Part shown: positions 1 through 14,845 of the stretch, piece by piece
Numbering within the stretch: the stretch's first letter is position 1
Layout of the letters: every line of letters starts with the position of its first letter
Assembly: GCF_900104265.1 (NCBI RefSeq)
Contig: NZ_FNJJ01000011.1
Coordinates: 121,867 to 185,866 of the forward strand
DNA length: 64,000 nt
DNA from: Ectopseudomonas guguanensis
GTDB taxonomy: Bacteria > Pseudomonadota > Gammaproteobacteria > Pseudomonadales > Pseudomonadaceae
Direction of reading: 5' to 3'
Notes under the pieces: model-generated
What the model was told of the DNA's origin: nothing
The model's database searches: none
The model's input: only the letters and a program-made list of their open reading frames with translations
Program-made: the position numbers and the translations under genes

Positions 1-7206
<7,206 letters not shown>

Positions 7207-7293
7207 CTCGTCACCCGTGAAAACTCGTGCCTGCACAGCGGCCCGGCAGTGGCTGCCGACCGCTTGCGGAAGAAGGAAAACTGCGTCTGTCGA

Positions 7294-8610
7294 TCAGCTG
7301 AGCGAGCCTGCGGCCAGACGCAGCGAATCGCGCACCTGCGTGCCGGCGGGCTCGACGAACATCGAGGCGACCAACTCCTCGGAGCGCATGGCCAGCACCG
7401 ACAGCAGGGTGTCGCTGAGGCCATGACTGCCCTCGCAGCCGCCCTGCAGGAAGATCTGCGCCTGACAGTCCGCCCGCAGCGGCAGACGATATTGGCGATC
7501 GACCGCATCGCCTTCGATGTAGTCGGCGAATCCCGCCAGCAGGGTGCGGTGATAGTCGCGGCGATAACCGGTAGCGAGGATCACCGCATCGAAACGCTCG
7601 CGATGCTGATCGCCACCCAGGGTATTGCGTAGGGTCAGCTCCACGCCGCCGTCATCGGCGGCAACGGCCATGACTTCGCGATGGGTAAGCAAGCGGTGAG
7701 GATGCTGGCCGCGGACCTTCTGCTGGTAGAACAGGTGGTAGATCTTCTCGATCAGCTCCAGATCGACCACCGAATAGTTGGTATTGCGGTACTCGCTGAG
7801 CATCTGTGCGCGCTGCGCGGGATCCTGGGCGAAGATGCGGTCGGTGAAGTCGGCATTGAAGATCTCGTTGACGAACGGGCTGTCGTCCGACGGCTTGAGG
7901 CTGCCGCCACGCACCAGCAGGCTGGCCTCGATCTGCGGGAAGCGGCATGCCAGGTCATGGAAGATTTCTGCGGCGCTCTGCCCGCCACCGATCACGGCGA
8001 CACGGCGCGGACGACTGCCATCGCCCAGCATGGCATCGAGCGCGCCCAGATAACGCGAGGAATGCACGATGCGCGGGTCAGTCATGCCGGCGAAGGCCGT
8101 CGGAATCTGCGCCACACCGCCGATGCCCAGCACCAGGTTGCGCGCGCGGCGCCGCGTGCTCTGCCCGTCCGCACCGCGCGAAACCACCTCGACGCCGGCA
8201 CAGGTGCCGGCGCTGTAGAACGGCTCGATGCTGGTCACCTCTTCGCCGTAATGCACCTGCCCGGCGAACGCATCGGCAGCCCAGCCGAGGTAGTCGTTGA
8301 ACTCTTCACGGCTGGGATAGAAGGTCTTCAGGTTGATGAAATCCTCCAGGCGCCCGCATGCCTTGAGGTAGCTGATGAAGGTGAAGCGGCTGGCGGGGTT
8401 GCGCAGCGTGGCGAGATCCTTGAGGAAGGAGATCTGCATGCTCGAGCCGTCGATCAGCATGCCTTCATGCCAGCTGAAGGCAGGCTTGCGCTCGATGAAG
8501 CAGACGTTGGGCTCTCGCCCGCTGCGCTGGGCGAACTCTTCGGTGGCGATGGCCAGAGCCAGGTTCGAGGGCCCGAAGCCAACCCCGATATAGTCGTAAA
8601 CGAGCCCCAT
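7294..8610 (-). CDS. L-ornithine N5-oxygenase (PvdA-like), hydroxamate siderophore synthesis
   Basis: 438 residues. It should hydroxylate the side-chain nitrogen of L-ornithine with FAD and NADPH, giving the hydroxamate precursor for the NRPS. Visible features are an N-terminal FAD-binding stretch (GVGFGPSNLALA, residues 7-18), the family segment around MQISFLKDLATLRNP, a central NADPH-binding glycine motif (VIGGGQSAAEIF) and a C-terminal ATGYRRD motif. The start at 8610 was chosen because GGGAGG lies 4 nt upstream; the frame stays open 25 codons further without support. The NRPS follows after 87 bp. Upstream are a PvdS-type promoter and an overlapping Fur-like site. A hydroxamate siderophore locus with such an oxygenase has been reported from P. 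mendocina (from memory), so I leave the symbol blank. Confidence 0.94.
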   Translation of the reverse strand: MGLVYDYIGVGFGPSNLALAIATEEFAQRSGREPNVCFIERKPAFSWHEGMLIDGSSMQISFLKDLATLRNPASRFTFISYLKACGRLEDFINLKTFYPSREEFNDYLGWAADAFAGQVHYGEEVTSIEPFYSAGTCAGVEVVSRGADGQSTRRRARNLVLGIGGVAQIPTAFAGMTDPRIVHSSRYLGALDAMLGDGSRPRRVAVIGGGQSAAEIFHDLACRFPQIEASLLVRGGSLKPSDDSPFVNEIFNADFTDRIFAQDPAQRAQMLSEYRNTNYSVVDLELIEKIYHLFYQQKVRGQHPHRLLTHREVMAVAADDGGVELTLRNTLGGDQHRERFDAVILATGYRRDYHRTLLAGFADYIEGDAVDRQYRLPLRADCQAQIFLQGGCEGSHGLSDTLLSVLAMRSEELVASMFVEPAGTQVRDSLRLAAGSLS

Positions 8611-8664
8611 AAATCCTCCCGATATCTGCGTGCTGAATGGGCGGTTCGCCAGCCGGAATGAACT

Positions 8665-8683
8665 GGAAAACATTCTCATTAAC
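8665..8683 (-). promoter_or_regulatory. Fur-box-like site upstream of the oxygenase-NRPS operon
   Basis: On the minus strand the site reads GTTAATGAGAATGTTTTCC and matches 13 of 19 positions of the GATAATGATAATCATTATC consensus by eye. It sits 55-73 bp upstream of the oxygenase ATG and just downstream of the PvdS-type promoter, where Fur-Fe could block transcription. This is a motif match only. Confidence 0.55.
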
Positions 8684-8687
8684 ACTG

Positions 8688-8711
8688 ACGAACGAGGGGA
8701 AGGAATGTTTA
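8688..8711 (-). promoter_or_regulatory. PvdS-type iron-starvation promoter (TAAAC-N16-CGT)
   Basis: On the minus strand TAAAC (8711-8707) is followed by exactly 16 nt and then CGT (8690-8688). This fits the iron-starvation box TAAAT-N16/17-CGT used by PvdS-class ECF sigma factors, with one change in the -35 half. It lies about 78 bp upstream of the oxygenase start. The PvdS-like sigma factor encoded 2.4 kb upstream is the obvious candidate to use it. Confidence 0.55.
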
Positions 8712-8795
8712 GGGCGATTGCCTGCGGAATGTGAAATCACTTCGGCAAAAACGACTGCGCCCGCATCATGCGGGCGCAACGAGGACAGTCAATGC

Positions 8796-10472
8796 TCAGG
8801 AATGAGCGGCGCCACCAATCTCCAGCAGCGCGTTGCGACTGGCGCGGGCACGATGCTCGCCCTGCAGTTCGTGGAGCTGCCCACCATCCATCTTCAGCAG
8901 GCGGTCGGCCTGGTCGAAGTAATGATCGTCGTGACTGATGGCGAATACGGTCTTGCCGGCGGCCTTCAACTGCGGCAGCAGCTCGCGATAGAACACCTGA
9001 CGGAACAGCGGATCCTGATCGGCGGCCCATTCGTCGAGCAGCAGGACGTCGCGCGCTTCGAGCAACGCCAGGAGCAAGGCCAGACGCTTGCGCTGACCGG
9101 CGGACAGACGTGTATCCCGCAGGCGCCCCGCCGCCACCTGCACCTTGTGGCGCATGTGCAAACTGCCCAGCCAGTGCTCGAGTTCTTCATCCGATGCAGC
9201 CACGCCGTGCGGGCCAAGCAGCTGCGAGAACAGGTGATAGTCGGTGAACACCGATGCGAACAGCTGACGGTAGGCCGGCCACTCCTGCGGTCCGAGCACC
9301 CGGCCATCGACACGAACCTCGCCGCGCTGCGGGATGTACAGGCCCGTCAGCAAACGCGCCAGAGTCGACTTGCCGCTGCCGTTGCCGCCGACCAGAAACA
9401 CCGTCTCGCCGCGCTCAAGGCGCAGGCTGACCGGGCCCACGTCGAAGCCGGGCTCGCCGTCCTGTGCCGGATAGCGATACTCCACCTCATGCAGTTCCAG
9501 CACCTGCCAATGTCCGCTCAAGGGGTCGGCTGGATGCTCGAACGCCTCCACATGCGGTGCCAGCGCCAGCGACTCGACCTTGTCCAGCGCCACGCGCCCG
9601 GCGATCTGCGTCGGAATCGCCGCCACCGCCGAAACCAATGGCGTGCGCATGAACAGAATGGTCAGCGCATAGGTCGAGGCCACCGCCGTGGAGGCCCAAC
9701 CCAGGCCGTTGGCCAGGTAGAACACCAGGCCGATGGTGCCCAGCACCATGATGTTGGCCCAGTTGCTGGCCAGGCCGTGGTAACGGTCGGCCAGGGTCAC
9801 GTGATCGCGATAGGCGCGCGCGCTGAGGTCGAACTCGTCCTCGTACAGCCGCTGTGCGCGGTCGCGGTTAAGGGTCAGCTCCTTGCGCCCGTCGATCACC
9901 GCCTGGTAGTCGCCGTACAGACGATCCTCGGACTCACGCAGCATGCGCAGGTGATGATTGAGCCGCCCGACCAGCAGCCAGCCTACGCCGAGGGTGAAGC
10001 TCATCCACAAAAGCGTAGTGACGAACAGCCCCGGCGAGAGCCAGGCCAGATAGGCGAACGCCGCCAGCGTCAGCACGCTGCCATAGATCAGTTCGGGCAG
10101 ATGGACGAAGGCCAGGGTGATGTTGCGGATGTCGCTGGAGAGGCTGGCGATGATGTTGGAACCACCGATGATCTCCAGACGCTCGATGCTGGTGTCCAGC
10201 ACCCGCTTCACCAAAGCGCGGCGCATGCGATAGACGAAGCGGTGGCCCAGCGCCGTCAGCGACAGTTGCGCTGCCGAAGCCAGCACCAGCAGCAAGGCCA
10301 GCAAGGCGACGAACTGCCCCAGCGCCGCGCCCGGATTGCTCGCCGGGGTGAGCATGCGCTGATTGATGAAGGCAATCACCGCCACGCTGAGCAATGCGCT
10401 GCCCAGGCTGAGCCCCAGCACCAGCGCGATGGACCAGCGATATTCTTGGAAAACCAGACGCAGCAGCTTCAT
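8796..10472 (-). CDS. PvdE/SyrD-type cyclic-peptide ABC exporter
   Basis: 558 residues with a fused transmembrane domain (about six membrane segments in residues 10-300) and a C-terminal ATPase domain. The ATPase has Walker A (GGNGSGKST), a signature (LSAGQRKRL), Walker B (VLLLDEWAADQDP) and a switch His (ISHDDHYF). The family includes PvdE, which moves the pyoverdine precursor to the periplasm; I infer the same role for this siderophore. The ATG at 10472 directly abuts the TGA of the sigma-factor gene and has an AGAGG 6 nt upstream, so the two genes are probably translationally coupled. A 185-bp gap with its own promoter separates it from the oxygenase. Confidence 0.92.
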   Translation of the reverse strand: MKLLRLVFQEYRWSIALVLGLSLGSALLSVAVIAFINQRMLTPASNPGAALGQFVALLALLLVLASAAQLSLTALGHRFVYRMRRALVKRVLDTSIERLEIIGGSNIIASLSSDIRNITLAFVHLPELIYGSVLTLAAFAYLAWLSPGLFVTTLLWMSFTLGVGWLLVGRLNHHLRMLRESEDRLYGDYQAVIDGRKELTLNRDRAQRLYEDEFDLSARAYRDHVTLADRYHGLASNWANIMVLGTIGLVFYLANGLGWASTAVASTYALTILFMRTPLVSAVAAIPTQIAGRVALDKVESLALAPHVEAFEHPADPLSGHWQVLELHEVEYRYPAQDGEPGFDVGPVSLRLERGETVFLVGGNGSGKSTLARLLTGLYIPQRGEVRVDGRVLGPQEWPAYRQLFASVFTDYHLFSQLLGPHGVAASDEELEHWLGSLHMRHKVQVAAGRLRDTRLSAGQRKRLALLLALLEARDVLLLDEWAADQDPLFRQVFYRELLPQLKAAGKTVFAISHDDHYFDQADRLLKMDGGQLHELQGEHRARASRNALLEIGGAAHS

Positions 10473-11105
10473 TCAGAACCTCTTGGCCAGGGGGCAGTTG
10501 CGAGCGCACTGCCCGTCGAGACGAACACGGCAATGCCCTAGGGTATCGCGCAGAATCAGATTGATGAGCGCTGGCGAGGTACCCAGTTGAGTCGCCACCT
10601 CGCGCTGGGTGAGGCCATCGAGCTGACTGAGCTTGAACACCCGGCGCATGCGCGGGGTCAGCTCGGCCAGCGCATCGAGCAACTGGCGCACCGCCTGCTG
10701 CCCGCCTACGGTCTGCTCCGGGGAAATTTCCGAGGGCTGCAGATCGGCCAGTTCGGCGGCGGCACCATAGCGCTGCTCCAGCTGCAGGCGGCGCAGATGA
10801 TCAATGGCCAGATTACGCACCAGGCGCGTCAGGTAGCGCTCGGGCGACTCGACCCGAGACAGCTTGAGACCGCCCTCCCACAACTTGAGAAAAGCATCCT
10901 GCAGCACATCCTCGGCCCTGCTGCGACAGCCCAGAACTCGCGTCGCCAGATTGAGCAACGCATGACGCTGAGCCTGATAGGCCGCCAGCAAAGCCTTGCG
11001 GTCAAGGACCGCAGCAGAATGGTCATAGGCAGGCGCATTCGCTGCAAAAGACCGCCGGGAACCTCTCCGGCCTGGCGCCGGCAATGACTGTCGAGAACAT
11101 TCCAT
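10473..11105 (-). CDS. ECF sigma factor, PvdS/FecI-like (iron starvation)
   Basis: 210 residues as drawn. Region 2 shows GCRSRAEDVLQDAFLKLWEG and VRNLAIDHLRR, closely resembling PvdS (GCRSRAEDVVQDAF, VRNLAIDHYRK, from memory). Region 4 shows LDGLTQREVATQLGTSPALINLILRD, a helix-turn-helix for -35 binding. The first 35 or so residues are not family-like and the ATG at 11105 lacks a convincing Shine-Dalgarno, so the true start may be a downstream TTG or GTG. A Fur-box-like site lies 41-59 bp upstream. No separate anti-sigma or FpvA-like receptor gene is in the window. It likely transcribes the oxygenase-NRPS operon from the TAAAC-N16-CGT promoter. Confidence 0.88.
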   Translation of the reverse strand: MECSRQSLPAPGRRGSRRSFAANAPAYDHSAAVLDRKALLAAYQAQRHALLNLATRVLGCRSRAEDVLQDAFLKLWEGGLKLSRVESPERYLTRLVRNLAIDHLRRLQLEQRYGAAAELADLQPSEISPEQTVGGQQAVRQLLDALAELTPRMRRVFKLSQLDGLTQREVATQLGTSPALINLILRDTLGHCRVRLDGQCARNCPLAKRF

Positions 11106-11145
11106 GTGAGGTCACGCTCATTGGCAAGGAGCGCCAATCGTGCAT

Positions 11146-11164
11146 GCAAACAGTTCTCATTACA
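11146..11164 (-). promoter_or_regulatory. Fur-box-like site upstream of the ECF sigma gene
   Basis: On the minus strand the site reads TGTAATGAGAACTGTTTGC and matches 11 of 19 Fur consensus positions by eye, with the core TAATGA intact. It begins 41 bp upstream of the drawn sigma start. No iron-starvation box is seen here, which fits Fur controlling the sigma gene and the sigma factor controlling the NRPS operon. Confidence 0.5.
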
Positions 11165-11338
11165 ATAATGGCGAGACGCCTTGATTTGGCGAGGCCCTGC
11201 CGACAATTTGAAATGGCCGCACGGCATCATGCCGCCGTGGCATCAGCGGATGACCAACATGGCTGCAGGTGATCGAGGAATACGTGTGGAACAGCGCGTT
11301 GCGACGAGCGCTCGCTGAACGCGAAGGAAAGCAATCAG

Positions 11339-11364
11339 GATGGCGTCCCCTGCTGGAATCGAAC
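11339..11364 (-). repeat. Island attachment repeat, distal copy
   Basis: 26 bp identical to the tRNA-Arg 3' end at 17957-17982. It starts GATGGCGTCCCC and ends GGAATCGAAC (plus strand). The flanking bases differ on both sides. A copy this long, isolated from any tRNA body, is best explained as an att site. Confidence 0.85.
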
Positions 11365-11540
11365 ATAGCCACTCAAGACCAAGCCATGTCTAGCATTTAG
11401 CGTTTCGATATTCATTGCATACCCCCAAACGTACCCCTAAAACCCGAAGTACCTCTGCTTAACTCGCAATTTCACCATCGGATGGATCGACTACTGTCTT
11501 TAGGTTGAACCCCGAATGGTGCTCACAAACCGAGGAAAGC
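11365..11540. other. Gene-free left end of the island
   Basis: No coding sequence is supported here. At 11421-11438 there are two C-rich blocks around AAACGTA. On the minus strand they read GGGGTAC and GGGGGTA, resembling the G-rich words often seen between a tRNA-borne attachment core and a tyrosine integrase gene. No integrase remnant was recognised on either strand. Confidence 0.4.
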
Positions 11541-11888
11541 ATGAAACGCGACATGGATCTGATAAGGAAAATTGTTCTGGCCGTTGAGACCGCGCCTCGC
11601 CAGGAACTGTCCGATGTTGACCAGCAGGCCTTCAATTACCATGCAAATCTGCTGATTGAGGCCGGTCTAGCAGAAGGTGCTGTTGGTCCATTACAACGCG
11701 GTATCCCTGCAATGATCGTCCTTTGGCGGCTCACTTGGAATGGTCATGACTTCGCCGACAGCATCAAAGACGACACCATCTGGAACAAAGCCAGAGAGAA
11801 CGTGTTTAAGCCGACAGCTTCGTGGTCATTCGGTGTTCTGCTGACTTACCTGAAAGCCGAGATAATTCGAAACATACCCGGGATATAG
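11541..11888 (+). CDS. DUF2513 domain protein
   Basis: 115 residues of unknown function. It begins MKRDMDLIRKIVLAVE, then YHANLLIEAGLAEG, then LTWNGHDFADSIKDDTIWNKA, which is the DUF2513 pattern. That small, probably winged-helix-like family is common in prophages and islands. The start at 11541 has GAGGAAAGC immediately before it; the frame stays open upstream to 11505 without family similarity. It is the first gene inside the left attachment repeat and stands alone on the plus strand. Confidence 0.8.
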   Translation: MKRDMDLIRKIVLAVETAPRQELSDVDQQAFNYHANLLIEAGLAEGAVGPLQRGIPAMIVLWRLTWNGHDFADSIKDDTIWNKARENVFKPTASWSFGVLLTYLKAEIIRNIPGI

Positions 11889-11937
11889 GGTATCTAGCCT
11901 CCATCAAAGCCAACGCTCTGGAAGGTAGTTTTATCAA

Positions 11938-12047
11938 CGCGACAACCCGCGTCACTGCTGGGCTGCGACGTTTTTCTATCCGCGACAGAGTGCCCGGTGT
12001 CGCGGATAAAAAATCGCTAGAGGTCGCGCCATTGCTGGGTTGTCGCG
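11938..12047. repeat. Nested inverted repeats (strong hairpin inside a larger dyad)
   Basis: The inner hairpin has arms TATCCGCGACA (11977-11987) and TGTCGCGGATA (11998-12008) around a 10-nt loop, flanked by a T-run and an A-run, so it could terminate transcription both ways. Outer arms are CGCGACAACCC (11938-11948) and GGGTTGTCGCG (12037-12047). A further partial copy of TGTCGCGGAT follows at about 12048-12057. It lies between the DUF2513 gene and a convergent small gene. Confidence 0.6.
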
Positions 12048-12061
12048 CTGTCGCGGATGGA

Positions 12062-12331
12062 TCACCGCTCCGGCCGCGCCAGCGGCCTAGTTTCTCGAAC
12101 CAAGGTGACCAAGGAAGACCCGCCTTCTTCCCGACTATCCACTCCGCTTAGAAGCTCATCACGGATAGCGGCCATGCGTATCTCGCATGGCCGCTCCTGC
12201 ACGGTTCCACGATAGTAGATCCAGAGCTCATCGCTCCGGGTGTAGCGCCCTACTCTGACGGGGCCAGCCACATCATCGAGGTATCGCTCGCCAGGGCGGC
12301 GGACTTCGTGCTCGGCTTTGATTCTTGACAT
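12062..12331 (-). CDS. Small hypothetical island protein
   Basis: 89 residues, no family recognised. Charged N-terminus (MSRIKAEHEVRRPGERYLDD), then a strand-rich middle (VRVGRYTRSDELWIYYRGT). The start at 12331 was chosen for a GGAGAG about 7 nt upstream. It would overlap the end of the next upstream minus-strand gene by 59 bp. No membrane segment or signal peptide. Confidence 0.45.
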   Translation of the reverse strand: MSRIKAEHEVRRPGERYLDDVAGPVRVGRYTRSDELWIYYRGTVQERPCEIRMAAIRDELLSGVDSREEGGSSLVTLVRETRPLARPER

Positions 12332-12602
12332 GGTGACGCTCTCCTGTGTGGAAGGCTTCAGAGTGCAAGCTGTCAACCGATAGATCGACCCTACAGGGGG
12401 TCAGCGACATTCCAAGTAACTCACAGACAACTGCCCGACGCCGCCGAGCAATACACCGGCGCATAAACGCCTGTTCACCCGCATCGAGCTTGCGGTAAAA
12501 CCGCAGCAACAACCGCTCCTCTGGCGTCACCCAATCCCTATCCGGCTGCGCAACCCGCTCCGCCGGTTGCTCCCCTACAGCCGTGTTCACATCGATACTC
12601 AT
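12273..12602 (-). CDS. Small hypothetical island protein
   Basis: 109 residues, not recognised. The central helix-rich part (WVTPEERLLLRFYRKLDAGEQAFMRRCIARRRR) looks like a genuine conserved core, while the C-terminal third is low in character. The start at 12602 has a GGAG 7 nt upstream, better placed than the ATG at 12608. It overlaps the following small gene, so one of the two may end or start elsewhere. Confidence 0.45.
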   Translation of the reverse strand: MSIDVNTAVGEQPAERVAQPDRDWVTPEERLLLRFYRKLDAGEQAFMRRCIARRRRAVVCELLGMSLTPCRVDLSVDSLHSEAFHTGERHHVKNQSRARSPPPWRAIPR

Positions 12603-12733
12603 CTGCATACTCCGTCATTGGCAGTTGTCCGCAGACCTTACCGCCACTCTGGAATATGCAAGCCAGCCCGCAGCTTGGCAGCCTGCGCCCCAGCGGGCAA
12701 ACAGCCACCTTTTATCAAGGACGTTGCCCTTAA

Positions 12734-13366
12734 ATGGATCTGCTCCAACAAGCTCAAGCCCTGATCGGTAGCCAGTACGCGCCGCTATTCACTGCAGCCG
12801 TAACAGTGCTGTCTCTCTTCCCCAAGCTGATCGCACCGCTGCTCAGCGCCTTCGAGGCACACGACAAACACTTCGTGCGTAAGCCTCTTGAGCGACTAAA
12901 GGCTCTGCGCTCCAGCGTCGCCAAAAACCCAGACTTGTCCCATTACTTGGAAACGTCCATCGAGCTGGAGGCATTCCGCATCGCGTCTGGCGTCACCACC
13001 AGCCGATCAAAAATGGAGTTCTTGTTAGCGCTGGATAAAGACGGCAATTGGACTAAGCCGCAGCTTCGCAGCCTATGCCGACACCTGGAGGTGCCGGAAG
13101 GGAGCGATAAGCCCGAGGTCGTCATCGGCGGCTTCGAGAAATTCGCCGCGATCTGGAGTGCCGTTGCCGCAATGACCATAGGTGTAGTTGGCGCGTTGTA
13201 TTTCACCGTCTCGGTGTATCAATTCAACGTCGGCGATTTCATCATTGGAGTAAGCGCGTTTGCCGCATCCATCGCGTTCGGCCGCTTCATAGTGAGCGAT
13301 TTCATCAGCTACCGGCTCGCCCGCCGCGCCCAGGCAACCCTCGCTCGCCGGCAAACCGCTCGCTAA
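12734..13366 (+). CDS. Hypothetical protein with two C-terminal membrane segments
   Basis: 210 residues, no family recognised. The N-terminus is weakly hydrophobic (residues 14-38). A charged, probably cytoplasmic region follows (40-140). Two predicted membrane helices come next (about 143-164 and 170-190) and the tail is basic. The layout suggests a membrane-anchored island protein, but nothing indicates its substrate or partner. It is flanked by unrelated minus-strand genes. Confidence 0.65.
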   Translation: MDLLQQAQALIGSQYAPLFTAAVTVLSLFPKLIAPLLSAFEAHDKHFVRKPLERLKALRSSVAKNPDLSHYLETSIELEAFRIASGVTTSRSKMEFLLALDKDGNWTKPQLRSLCRHLEVPEGSDKPEVVIGGFEKFAAIWSAVAAMTIGVVGALYFTVSVYQFNVGDFIIGVSAFAASIAFGRFIVSDFISYRLARRAQATLARRQTAR

Positions 13367-13851
13367 AGCAGGTCGCCCACCAACATGGCCTTGCCGATAT
13401 CCCCCTGGCAGTCACCCTCGCCTGGGCGCCATTCCAGCGTGGCGCCCTCGCCCACCAAGTCTACGTTAAGGATGCGATCGAGGCACTCGCCCATGCCGTC
13501 CTTGCTGATCGCCACCAGGTGCTGGTCATCCCACGCGCTCACCTCGTAGGCGAATGCCTGCGCCTCCAGATCCTGCCCCTCGGTGTGGTTCAGCAACGAG
13601 GCATGCGCCTCCAGGCAAGTCTGGCGCTCGCGGTTACAAATGATCTCAACACCGTTGGTAGTGCCGTAGGCGTCGCCCTCAACGGCGCGCCAACCGCCCC
13701 AGATGACCAGATTGTCACCCTAGGCAAAACGCAGTGGCGGAATGGTGGTGGCGGTACGTTCCAGCGGCGCAGGGCCGGCAAGCCAGATGGCCGCATAAGC
13801 GGCCACCAGGGCGGAAGCGAGGGCAACGCAGAGGTAGCGAAGAATGGGTAT
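13363..13851 (-). pseudogene. Decayed membrane/secreted protein gene (ATA in place of start, internal TAG)
   Basis: Read on the minus strand, an AAGGAG precedes ATA at 13851-13849. A clean signal-anchor follows (PILRYLCVALASALVAAYAAIWLAG). At codon 44 there is an in-frame TAG (13722-13720), after which the same frame continues with protein-like sequence to a stop at 13363. That second part includes a CNRERQTCLEAHA segment and conserved-looking acidic residues. Both defects are consistent with G-to-A changes (ATG to ATA, and TGG or CAG to TAG). The family is unrecognised. The shorter open part (13363-13596) would lack the membrane anchor. Confidence 0.65.
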
Positions 13852-13963
13852 GGTCGAACTCCTTTTCGTGGGTGGTGCCGCCCCGGAAATCCTCAGCATA
13901 GTTTAGTATCTGATATATTCTAATAATTTAGCGCCAACCACCCAGCGCTACCTGCAAAAGCAA

Positions 13964-14803
13964 TTAGTCACAGTCATAATAAGCAGAGAGTACAGGCGCA
14001 ATAAAATAAGATGGCGTCACACTGATAGATAAATTCTGCTTTAACATGCGCCTAACCCTCTTACGATAAACCGAATAATTAACAAGAACAAGTGCTTCAT
14101 TAGCATCTAAGCTCGAATACGCAAGCGTCATATAGTACTTAACCTGCTCACCACTCATGCGCGCATTCTCGATCATTTTAGTCAGAATAGAAAATTGCTC
14201 TAAAAGCATAATACTACTATCGCGAGCTTCCATATCCTCAAGAGCCGTCTTTGCCGCAGATAAACTTTTACGCCACCCAATCGCATCAGCATTTATCTTC
14301 TTTCTTTCATCATAAATAAGGTCAGCAACATACGAATACGAACTAACAATTTTTCCATCCACATCTATTTTTTGCTCTGAACGCCGCTCACGCTGCATAG
14401 AAAGCAAATTAAAAAATGAACTTTCAAAATTTTGAGTCTTAAAAATCAACTCTTGCGCACGCAGTGACTCGACTGTTGAGGATAGCTCTTTTTCCTGCAG
14501 CGATATCGAAGAAACAATAGCAATAAGAGCAAGAAAGCTAAGTATTGGATTAAGTATTCCACCAACAAAGTCACCTACCTGACCCAGATTGGTGGTCACG
14601 TCGATTTTCAGCCATAAGAGCAATACAAAAACACCAACCACAGCCACTATGGTAAAAAACGCAAAGGCCAATATAAATCTCTGTGCAAAGTTCATCCCTC
14701 CAAACAAACGACCGAGCGCCTGCCTAATTGGCAAAAAATATGCGATCAGGAACACCGTAACAACAGTCGAGTAAACAAGAAGCAACAGCACTGCATTTTT
14801 CAC
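13964..14803 (-). CDS. putAbiC-like membrane protein (putative phage abortive infection)
   Basis: 279 residues. Two N-terminal membrane segments (about 4-24 and 42-65) are followed by VGDFVGGILNPILSFLALIAI, then a coiled region (LQEKELSSTVESLRAQELIFKTQ) and FESSFFNLLSMQRE. This is the pattern of the putative AbiC-type phage-infection proteins. The C-terminal half is helical and its function is unknown. It is the last gene of an AT-rich minus-strand operon, 42 bp after the KAP NTPase. Base composition is clearly lower in GC than the neighbouring core genes, indicating transfer. The defence role is inferred from family and context. Confidence 0.72.
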   Translation of the reverse strand: MKNAVLLLLVYSTVVTVFLIAYFLPIRQALGRLFGGMNFAQRFILAFAFFTIVAVVGVFVLLLWLKIDVTTNLGQVGDFVGGILNPILSFLALIAIVSSISLQEKELSSTVESLRAQELIFKTQNFESSFFNLLSMQRERRSEQKIDVDGKIVSSYSYVADLIYDERKKINADAIGWRKSLSAAKTALEDMEARDSSIMLLEQFSILTKMIENARMSGEQVKYYMTLAYSSLDANEALVLVNYSVYRKRVRRMLKQNLSISVTPSYFIAPVLSAYYDCD

Positions 14804-14845
14804 AAAGGCACCTAATCAACACACAATCAAGGCAAAGATACAAAG

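Noticed and set aside
11505..11540. Upstream start for the DUF2513 protein
   Set aside because: ATG 11541 has the ribosome-binding site, and the family sequence begins with MKRDMDL there.
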